Source: an uncultured Bacteroidia bacterium (lineage in GTDB: Bacteria; Bacteroidota; Bacteroidia; Bacteroidales; UBA932). Taken from it: a stretch of DNA of 37,113 bases. The notes beneath the pieces are model-generated. The model saw only the letters and a list, made by a program, of their open reading frames with translations, searched no databases and had not been told where the DNA came from. Within the stretch, counting starts at the first letter, position 1. Each line of letters starts with the position of its first letter. Location: the NCBI GenBank assembly GCA_902766255.1, contig CACXCS010000094.1, positions 1 through 37,113 of the forward strand, written 5' to 3'. The translations under genes were made by a program, and so were the position numbers. Shown piece after piece: positions 31,042 to 37,113 of the stretch.

Positions 31042-32844
31042 CTATTTCAGTACGTTATAAATAATTTCAGGGTCTTTGGCCGTACACAGCAGCTCGAGTG
31101 TGGCGGGATCTTCAAGGGCTCCGGCCACCTTGGCAAGTATCGTCAGGTGCTCATCGCCCACTCCGGCTATACCGACCAGCAGTTTTGCCTTTTCGCCGTC
31201 AAAATCCACCCCCTCGGGATACTGCAGCACAACTATGCCGGAATGCAGTACCGCTTCCTTTGCCCCGGCAGTGCCGTGAGGGATGGCAAGCCCCTCGCCC
31301 ATGTAGGTAGTGGCTATGCCCTCGCGCTCGACCATGGCGTCGATATACGATTCTTCTACATATCCGGAGGCGTGAAGCATGGCTCCGGCACGGCGGATCG
31401 CGGCTTCTTTACCCTCGGACGGCAGACCTGTAAGGATATTGCCCTTGAGCAGCATGGCCTCGGGGACTACTTCTTCCGGAGCCGCGGTTTGAACCTCTCC
31501 GGCCTGAGAAACAGCCTGAAGGCGGCCCAGGAGGGCATCCAGAGCAGGATCGGCCAGGAAGTTCGTTATGGCAATAACCTCTTTGCCCGAGGTACGGGCG
31601 CGGTCTTCCAGCTCCTTCTGGCATATCACAAGCGAGGCGTCGGCCGGGATGTCACCCACGGCACAGTTGGTACACTTGATCCCGGGCAATCCGGCTTTCA
31701 TAAGACGAGCCTTGAAGCGCGTTGCACCAAGGGCGCTGGAACCCATACCGGCGTCGCATGCAAAAACGATTTTGGAAACAGCTCCTACGGGCAAAGCCGA
31801 CTGGCCGTCAGACGGGGCATTCTCGCTCTCCCCCTGGAAATCGGGGCGGGACTTGACCATGGGCCAGGCCAGCAGGAAGGATACCACAGTACCTATGAGC
31901 ACACCCAGTATTCCCAGCAGCGTCTTGCCTTTGGGCGACATGAGTATGATCGATATGAGGCTGCCCGGTGATGCCGGCGCCACAAGGCCGAAGTCCACCA
32001 GGGTAAAGAAACTCAGGGCGAAGATGTTGCCGACCATCACCGCAAGCAGCAGGATGGGACGGGCAAGCACATAGGGGAAATAAATCTCGTGGATGCCTCC
32101 GAGCAGCTGGATGACCACGGCTCCGGGCGCCGACTGCTTGGTATTGCCCTTGCCGAACGCCCAGCAGGCCAGCAGGATACCGAGGCCGGGGCCGGGATTA
32201 GGATCCACGAGGAAGAGCATAGACTGACCGAGGTCAGCTGCCTGCTGTATGCCAAGGGGCGTCATAATGCCATGATTGACAGCATTGTTCAGGAACAGGA
32301 CCTTTGCAGGGTCAACCAGCACCGCAAGAAGAGGATTGAGCTTATGCTCAAGCATCCAGTTCACTCCTGCGCTGAGCCCTCCGGTTATCCATGCAACCGC
32401 ATGACCTATAACCAGATACCCAGCTATTGCCAGAAGCATGGCGATTATACCGAGAGAAAAGTTGTCCACAAGCATTTCGAAGCCGGCGCTGATCTTGCCT
32501 TCAACGAGCTTGTCGAACTTCTTGACGCACCAGCCAGCTATAGGGCCCATTATCATGGCCCCGAGGAACATGGGGGTTTCTGTGCCGATGATTACGCCCA
32601 TGGCGGCCACAGCGCCCGCTACGCCTCCCCTGTATCCTCCGACATTCTTTCCTGCAGTAAAAGCGATAAGCGTGGGCAGCAAATACTTGAGCATGGGTGA
32701 AACCATGCGGGCGATGCTCTCGTTTGGCCACCAGCCTCCGTCGATGAATATGGCGGTAATGAGACCCCATGCAATGAACGCCCCGATATTGGGCATTACC
32801 ATTGCGCTCAAAGCACGGCCGAATCGCTGAATCTTTTCTTTCAT
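31042..32844 (-). CDS. mtlA: Mannitol-specific PTS enzyme IICBA
   Basis: MtlA imports mannitol and phosphorylates it to mannitol-1-phosphate. The 600-residue protein has the full E. coli domain order. The membrane IIC domain is at about 1-335, with GGIHEIYFPYV at 249-259. IIB is at about 356-445, with phospho-Cys363 in ACDAGMGSS. IIA is at about 460-600, with phospho-His523 in GLAIPHGT. I chose the ATG at 32844 because the protein then opens MKEKIQRFGRALSAMVMPN, as in known MtlA; the ATG 26 codons upstream would lie in the control region. It diverges from mtlD and heads a seven-gene run. PTS permeases are rare in Bacteroidota. Confidence 0.95.
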   Translation of the reverse strand: MKEKIQRFGRALSAMVMPNIGAFIAWGLITAIFIDGGWWPNESIARMVSPMLKYLLPTLIAFTAGKNVGGYRGGVAGAVAAMGVIIGTETPMFLGAMIMGPIAGWCVKKFDKLVEGKISAGFEMLVDNFSLGIIAMLLAIAGYLVIGHAVAWITGGLSAGVNWMLEHKLNPLLAVLVDPAKVLFLNNAVNHGIMTPLGIQQAADLGQSMLFLVDPNPGPGLGILLACWAFGKGNTKQSAPGAVVIQLLGGIHEIYFPYVLARPILLLAVMVGNIFALSFFTLVDFGLVAPASPGSLISIILMSPKGKTLLGILGVLIGTVVSFLLAWPMVKSRPDFQGESENAPSDGQSALPVGAVSKIVFACDAGMGSSALGATRFKARLMKAGLPGIKCTNCAVGDIPADASLVICQKELEDRARTSGKEVIAITNFLADPALDALLGRLQAVSQAGEVQTAAPEEVVPEAMLLKGNILTGLPSEGKEAAIRRAGAMLHASGYVEESYIDAMVEREGIATTYMGEGLAIPHGTAGAKEAVLHSGIVVLQYPEGVDFDGEKAKLLVGIAGVGDEHLTILAKVAGALEDPATLELLCTAKDPEIIYNVLK

Positions 32845-32873
32845 TGCCAGGCGTAAACGGGTTTTGATTACAA

Positions 32874-32905
32874 TTTGTAAAGATAGCGTTTTTTTACTAA
32901 ATTTG
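32874..32905 (+). promoter_or_regulatory. mtlD promoter with -33 TTTG and -7 TAAATTTG
   Basis: TTTG (32874-32877) and TAAATTTG (32898-32905) are 20 nt apart, an ideal Bacteroidota promoter. The mtlD ATG is at 32931, giving a leader of about 22 nt. The leader contains the short inverted repeat ATAG-CA-CTAT (32916-32925), a possible operator just downstream of the transcription start. Confidence 0.7.
32878..32885 (-). promoter_or_regulatory. Possible mtlA -7 element (minus strand TATCTTTA)
   Basis: The complement of TAAAGATA at 32878-32885 matches TAnnTTTG at 7 of 8 positions and lies 33 nt upstream of the mtlA start. It falls in the spacer of the mtlD promoter, so the two promoters would overlap and compete. 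This is a weak call; an activator may be needed. Confidence 0.35.
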
Positions 32906-32930
32906 TAGTACTTAAATAGCACTATCTAAT

Positions 32931-34070
32931 ATGAAAGCAATTCAGTTCGGCGCCGGCAATATCGGCCGCGGTTTCATTGGAGCGGTACTCTCCCAGGCTG
33001 GTTATAAGCTTGTTTTCGCAGATGTTGTGGAAGAGCTGCTCAATCAAATAAACACTCGTCACGAATACACGGTCCATGTATCTGACCATAACAGCTACGA
33101 CCTCTCCGTCAAAGGTGTCAGCGCCGTTAATTCCGGCAGCCCCGAGGCCGTGCAGGAAATAGTCGACGCCGACATCATAACAACTGCAGTAGGCCTGCGC
33201 ATACTCAAGTTCGTGGCGCCTACAGTAGCCAAAGGCATCGCAGCCCGCAAGGCCGCAGGAGTTGAAAAGCCACTGAACATTATCGCGTGCGAGAACGGCC
33301 TGCGTGCCACATCGCAACTCCGGGACCTGGTCATGGCCCAGCTGGAGCCGGATGTCATCGCCTGGGCGGCCTCCCATGTAGGCTTTCCCGACGCCGCCGT
33401 TGACCGCATCGTCCCTCCAGTACGCTGCGAAATCCCCCTTGACGTTGCCGTGGAAGAGTATTTCGAGTGGGATGTCGAGCGCAGCTCCTTCGTCGGCCCC
33501 GTGCCCGAAATCGAAGGCATGACTCCCGTCGACAACCTGCTCGCCTATGTCGAGCGCAAGCTCTTCACGCTCAACACCGGGCACGCAACGGCCGCATATC
33601 TCGGCAAACTGAAAGGCATCAGTACCATAGGCGAATGCGTAGCAGATCCTGATATCCTGGCCAATGTCAAAGCCGCCATGCAGCAGAGCGGCGAGGGCCT
33701 CGTGCGCAAATTCGGCTTTGACCACGACGCCCACTTTGCCTACATCGAAAAGATACTCCGCCGCTTCAGCAATCCATATCTTCGCGACGAGTGCGACCGC
33801 GTCGGCCGTGAGCCCCTGCGCAAGCTCTCCCCTAACGACCGCATCATCCTTCCGCTGCTTACCGCCAAGGGCTTCGGTCTCCCCTACGACAAACTTGTTC
33901 TTGCGGCCGGAGCAGCCCTCCACTTTGACAATCCCCAGGACCCCCAGAGCGTAGAGATGCTCGCCTCCATCAAGGACGAAGGCCTGGAGGCTACGATTTC
34001 AAAGTATACCGGTATTGCCGCAGGCGACCCTCTTGTAGCGGAAATCGCCGCCGCTTACAATAAGCTTTAG
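32931..34070 (+). CDS. mtlD: Mannitol-1-phosphate 5-dehydrogenase
   Basis: MtlD oxidises mannitol-1-phosphate to fructose-6-phosphate with NAD+. The 379-residue protein matches E. coli MtlD (382) along its length. It has the NAD-binding GAGNIGRGFIG at residues 8-18, NIIACENG (about 117-124), HVGFPDAAVDRIVPP, and the catalytic block KLFTLNTGHA. It diverges from mtlA, which makes its substrate, across 86 bp. Its TAG is immediately followed by the stop codon of convergent ptsI, with no gap. Confidence 0.96.
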   Translation: MKAIQFGAGNIGRGFIGAVLSQAGYKLVFADVVEELLNQINTRHEYTVHVSDHNSYDLSVKGVSAVNSGSPEAVQEIVDADIITTAVGLRILKFVAPTVAKGIAARKAAGVEKPLNIIACENGLRATSQLRDLVMAQLEPDVIAWAASHVGFPDAAVDRIVPPVRCEIPLDVAVEEYFEWDVERSSFVGPVPEIEGMTPVDNLLAYVERKLFTLNTGHATAAYLGKLKGISTIGECVADPDILANVKAAMQQSGEGLVRKFGFDHDAHFAYIEKILRRFSNPYLRDECDRVGREPLRKLSPNDRIILPLLTAKGFGLPYDKLVLAAGAALHFDNPQDPQSVEMLASIKDEGLEATISKYTGIAAGDPLVAEIAAAYNKL

Positions 34071-35483
34071 CTAAAGGCGCGAAACGCTCAATGAATCCAG
34101 CCCCAGGCCCAGCAGATAGTCCGTAGCTCTGGGGTCGGATGCTATCTCACCGCATATTCCCACGGGGATTCCGGCCTCGTGTGCTGCCTTGACCGAGAGT
34201 TCCACGGCCCGGCGCACCGCAGGCGAATAAGGGTTGTAAAGATGTGATACATAGTGGTTTCCCCGATCGGCAGCCATGACGTACTGGGTGAGGTCGTTAC
34301 TGCCGATGCTGAAAAAAGCCGATTCCGTTGCCAGGGCGGCGGCATCCAGCGCAGCCGCGGGTGTTTCTATCATTATGCCCACTTGCAGAATCTCCTCATA
34401 GTCTGCTGCAAGCTCCCTCAAGGCATCTTTTACCGCACGGATTTCTTCCAGAGTACACACCATGGGGAGCATCAGGCGCAAAGGAGTGCACGCAGCGAAC
34501 CACTGAGGGCAGAGGGCACGTACCTCACGGGCGGCATCAACCGCGGCGCCAAGCTGCTGCTGCAGCAAGTCCGGGCGGGCAAGGCTGCAGCGCACACCCC
34601 GCAGCCCGAGGAAAGGATTGTCCTCACGGGGCAGGGAAAGATATGGGAGATCTTTATCGCCTCCGGCATCCATTGTTCTGAGGGTCAGCACTTTGCCTCC
34701 ACATGCAAGAAGCGCCTCCTTGTACTGCCTGGCCTGCTCCTCGCGTGTGGGCATGCTGTCCCGTTCCAGAAACAGGAATTCCGTGCGGAACAGGCCCACT
34801 CCGTCGGCCCCTGCCTCAATACCGCGACGTATATCATCCAGGTTACCCGCATTGACATAGAGTTTGCGGCCGGCAGCCCTGACTTTGGCAGCCACCGCCC
34901 TGCCACCATCCACCATCGGGTCATCCACACTAACAATATCTCCCTCTTTGATACCCGAAATGTCCGCACCCACTTGAATGGGTACTCCCTTGGAATGAGC
35001 CATGATGCACACATGGCTGGTGCTGCTGCCTTTTGCACACAGTATTCCGGCAATGCGGCTGAAATCGATGCCCGGCACATCCGAGGGGAAAAGCTCTTCT
35101 GCTACCAAAACGGCACCTTGAGGTAATTCAACGGGCCCGGCTGCAACTCCGCACATACAGGCTTCAATCTGTCCGAAGATATCCCGGACATCGTCGGCGC
35201 GGGCACGTAGGTATTCATCATCGACTTGCCCGAACATAGCCACTATGCCGTCGCGGGCAGCCCGCAAAGCTGCGAGTTCATCCATTCCCGACGCGACACT
35301 TTCGGCTACGGCATCCTTGATCATCGGGTCGTCCAAAATCTCAAGGTGAGCAGCAAATACAGCATCCTGCGCCGAAAGGGATTCCAGACGGGAATGCACT
35401 GCGGTAAAAGAATCGTCAAAGGAACGGACCGGCTCTCCGGAGCTGGTCCGCTTCCATATAGCAGCCGGTCCGCTAATAGTCAT
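34071..35483 (-). CDS. ptsI: Compact PTS Enzyme I (PEP-protein phosphotransferase)
   Basis: Enzyme I takes phosphate from PEP and passes it to HPr. All the catalytic residues I could map from E. coli PtsI are present: phospho-His157 in STSHVCIMA, Arg233 in GLFRTEF, Arg269 in LRTMDAGGDK, Glu373 in MIETPAA, Asn396 and Asp397 in GSNDLTQY, and Cys444 in GICGEI. At 470 residues it is about 105 shorter than the E. coli protein (575). My hand alignment puts the losses in three places: about 28 residues in the HPr-binding helical part, about 29 in the interdomain linker, and about 48 after the barrel. It overlaps ptsH by 1 nt (TGATG). Confidence 0.92.
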   Translation of the reverse strand: MTISGPAAIWKRTSSGEPVRSFDDSFTAVHSRLESLSAQDAVFAAHLEILDDPMIKDAVAESVASGMDELAALRAARDGIVAMFGQVDDEYLRARADDVRDIFGQIEACMCGVAAGPVELPQGAVLVAEELFPSDVPGIDFSRIAGILCAKGSSTSHVCIMAHSKGVPIQVGADISGIKEGDIVSVDDPMVDGGRAVAAKVRAAGRKLYVNAGNLDDIRRGIEAGADGVGLFRTEFLFLERDSMPTREEQARQYKEALLACGGKVLTLRTMDAGGDKDLPYLSLPREDNPFLGLRGVRCSLARPDLLQQQLGAAVDAAREVRALCPQWFAACTPLRLMLPMVCTLEEIRAVKDALRELAADYEEILQVGIMIETPAAALDAAALATESAFFSIGSNDLTQYVMAADRGNHYVSHLYNPYSPAVRRAVELSVKAAHEAGIPVGICGEIASDPRATDYLLGLGLDSLSVSRL

Positions 35484-35746
35484 CAGTCCTTAATCGCCTG
35501 TATGAAAGCGCATACCGAGTCAAGAACGGCCTGCTCGTCTCCGCCTTCTACGCTTACCAGGAGCGTGGTGCCGGACTTGATTCCGAGCGAGAGAAGTAAC
35601 AGCATCGAAGCCGCATTGACAATGCGCCCGGATGTTCCGATCTTTACAACAGATCCCTCAAAGCCCTTGACGAGCTTTACAAGTTCTCCTGCCGGCCTGG
35701 CATGAAGGCCGGTAGGTGCCGAAAGTACAACTGAAGCCGACTTCAT
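35483..35746 (-). CDS. ptsH: PTS phosphocarrier protein HPr
   Basis: HPr carries phosphate from Enzyme I to the IIA domain of MtlA. The 87-residue protein has the active-site motif GLHARPA with His15, exactly at the classical position. The segment NAASMLLLLSLGIKSG contains Ser47, equivalent to the regulatory Ser46 of Gram-positive HPr. No HPr kinase is visible in the window, so the use of that serine is unknown. It starts 1 nt after the antiporter gene stop and overlaps ptsI by 1 nt, so the three genes form one operon. Confidence 0.94.
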   Translation of the reverse strand: MKSASVVLSAPTGLHARPAGELVKLVKGFEGSVVKIGTSGRIVNAASMLLLLSLGIKSGTTLLVSVEGGDEQAVLDSVCAFIQAIKD

Positions 35747-35747
35747 A

Positions 35748-37082
35748 CTACGCCTCCTCCGCTACACTGCGCGAGCGGTCCTTGAGATTCCACAGAGTTA
35801 TGATAAGGATGAAGCCGATGACGGATACACCTGCCATAAGAATGAAGATGGGATGCCATCCGTATGTATCGGCGAATTTACCCAGAGGATAGCCGGTAAT
35901 AAGGGTGCTCAGATAGCTCATGAAGCCGATTATACCCACTGCAGAGGAAGCGGCCTTCTTGGACACTTCATTGGAAGCCACCACTCCGAGCAGCGCCTGC
36001 GGCCCATAGAGGAAGAATCCGGCAAGAGCCAGCATAATCAGGAAGAGGACCGGGGAATGCATGTCCTGAATATAGTGCAGAGCCACAAGGCAAAGGGCAA
36101 CAAGAACCATCTCGATGGCGCATACCCTCTGGCTGCGGCTCTTGAAGAGCTTGTCCGACACATAACCGGCGAATATCATTCCCAGGCAGCCGGCAACCTC
36201 GAAGATTGCCACGGTCCAGCCCGACAGGGCCTGGCTCAGCCCCATCTCCTGAAGCATCGAAGGGCCCCAGTCCAAGATGGCGAAGCGAACCACGTAAACG
36301 AACAGGTCGGTAAGGGCCAGAATCCAAATGACGGGATTGAGAAACACCTTCTTGACCAGGAACTTGCGCCACTCTTTGTTGTCTTTGCCCTTGCTCTCGT
36401 CAAGCTCGCCCTCAACCTTGGGAAGCTCGGGCAGGCCAACCGACTTGGGTGTATCGCGCAGGGTGATTATAATGAAGAACACTCCCACCAGGGATATGGT
36501 GGCCGGCACCCAGAAGCACAGCTGCCAGCTGGTCATGTACCCGCAGATGATGGAGGCCACAAAGGCGCCAATGCTGTGCGACGTGTTCCAGATACTCATC
36601 TTGGTAGCCAGCTCGTGGGGCGGCACCCAGTTCACCATCAGGTGGTTGCACGGGGCGAACCCGCAGCCTTGGAAAATCTGGTTGATTATGTACAGAGCCG
36701 ACATGATGGCCACGAAACCGCCGATGAAATCAGGGCCTCCGGTGGCTCCGGTAATCATGGTAGTAAGCTTGTCCGTCCAGCCGAAAAGGAAGTTTACCGC
36801 CACGCAGATGCCCAGGCCCAGAACCAGGTGCCAGCGGGCATTGGTGCGGTCGCCTATCACGCCGTTGATCAGTTTGGATATACCATAGATTATACCCCCT
36901 GCCGAGATGATGGCACCGAACTGGGCTTTGGTAATCTCGGGATAAACCTGCTGGAGCATCGGTATGGCAAAGGAGAAATTCTTGCGCACGAAATAGAACA
37001 TCGCGTAGCCTATCATCGAGCAAATGATGACTCTCCACTGCCAGTACTTGAAACTGTGTTTGGTCTTTTTGACTTCAGTCAT
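35748..37082 (-). CDS. Organophosphate:phosphate antiporter (UhpT/GlpT family)
   Basis: This 444-residue major-facilitator protein has about 12 transmembrane helices and the OPA-family N-terminal signature YFVRKNFSFAIPM (about 30-42). The arginine there binds phosphate in GlpT. The segment NQIFQGCGFAPCNHLMVNW in helix 4 to 5 and a central charged loop (about 222-240) are also family-like. It would exchange a sugar or glycerol phosphate for inorganic phosphate. Hexose-phosphate uptake fits its operon with ptsH and ptsI, but substrate choice cannot be read. Only 31 bp upstream are visible, with a 7-of-8 -7 match (minus strand TATATTTA, 37106-37113). Confidence 0.9.
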   Translation of the reverse strand: MTEVKKTKHSFKYWQWRVIICSMIGYAMFYFVRKNFSFAIPMLQQVYPEITKAQFGAIISAGGIIYGISKLINGVIGDRTNARWHLVLGLGICVAVNFLFGWTDKLTTMITGATGGPDFIGGFVAIMSALYIINQIFQGCGFAPCNHLMVNWVPPHELATKMSIWNTSHSIGAFVASIICGYMTSWQLCFWVPATISLVGVFFIIITLRDTPKSVGLPELPKVEGELDESKGKDNKEWRKFLVKKVFLNPVIWILALTDLFVYVVRFAILDWGPSMLQEMGLSQALSGWTVAIFEVAGCLGMIFAGYVSDKLFKSRSQRVCAIEMVLVALCLVALHYIQDMHSPVLFLIMLALAGFFLYGPQALLGVVASNEVSKKAASSAVGIIGFMSYLSTLITGYPLGKFADTYGWHPIFILMAGVSVIGFILIITLWNLKDRSRSVAEEA

Positions 37083-37113
37083 AGTGTATTAACTTTATCG
37101 ACATGTAAATATA

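Noticed and set aside
32845-32922. Longer MtlA start at 32922
   Set aside because: It would translate the divergent control region, and the family N-terminus (MKEKIQRFG) starts at 32844.
32922-33923. Minus-strand open frame (333 codons) opposite mtlD
   Set aside because: mtlD is strongly supported, and the antisense frame resembles a mirror of its codons with no motif.
34020-34075. Possible frameshift explaining the short Enzyme I C-terminus
   Set aside because: The sequence after the stop is the 3' end of mtlD; I see no remnant of the usual EI tail in the continuing frame, so a true short form is more likely.
1-37113. tRNA, rRNA, CRISPR arrays, transposases, attachment sites and origins
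   Set aside because: I looked through all intergenic gaps, the largest being about 190 bp (21710-21900), and found no cloverleaf, direct-repeat array or terminal inverted repeat.

Overview
The window looks like a chromosomal segment of a Bacteroidota bacterium, most likely order Bacteroidales. Several things point there. Many starts are preceded by the Bacteroidota -7 element TAnnTTTG instead of a sigma70 -10 box. Shine-Dalgarno sequences are nearly absent. Gene content is typical of the group: a histone-H1-like small protein, a three-PASTA protein next to an RluD-type synthase, a tiny basic protein beside HU, and a NagB-LmbE fusion. All identifications are by reading motifs; no database search was possible. 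I saw no rRNA, tRNA, CRISPR array, insertion sequence or phage gene. No stretch above about 190 bp lacks a gene.

Positions 1-24270 are mostly housekeeping genes in short mixed-strand groups: folE, a HAD phosphatase, an acyl-CoA synthetase, htpG, rplY-pth, an Hc1-like protein, a secreted M6 metalloprotease with a coupled lipoprotein, tpiA, tyrS-rbfA-LolC/E-like permease, an Hsp15-like S4 protein, a DJ-1 protein, a mannose-6-phosphate-isomerase-like protein, an unknown lipoprotein, ung with a YugP-type peptidase, coaD with a thioredoxin-fold protein, a ribbon-helix-helix-like protein, an outer-membrane barrel, rng, HU with a 29-residue basic protein, and lon. Packing is tight. Convergent neighbours overlap at their 3' ends (folE/HAD, lipoprotein/tpiA, permease/S4, lon/rluD) and several starts lie only 4-8 nt after a -7 box.

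Positions 24260-32844 are one minus-strand run of seven genes. Reading 5' to 3' they are mtlA (mannitol EIICBA), a NagB-like/PIG-L fusion, nagB, lnt, a LysE-type exporter, a PASTA protein and rluD.

Positions 28332-37082 are the most unusual part: a complete phosphotransferase system. A UhpT/GlpT-like antiporter, HPr and a compact Enzyme I form one minus-strand group. Mannitol-1-phosphate dehydrogenase (mtlD) runs toward Enzyme I and diverges from mtlA. Phosphate would pass from PEP through EI His157, HPr His15, EIIA His523 and EIIB Cys363 to incoming mannitol. MtlD then makes fructose-6-phosphate, the same product NagB makes from glucosamine-6-phosphate, so both branches feed glycolysis at one point. 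PTS systems are rare in Bacteroidota. The 470-residue Enzyme I is about 105 residues shorter than E. coli PtsI but keeps every catalytic residue I could check.
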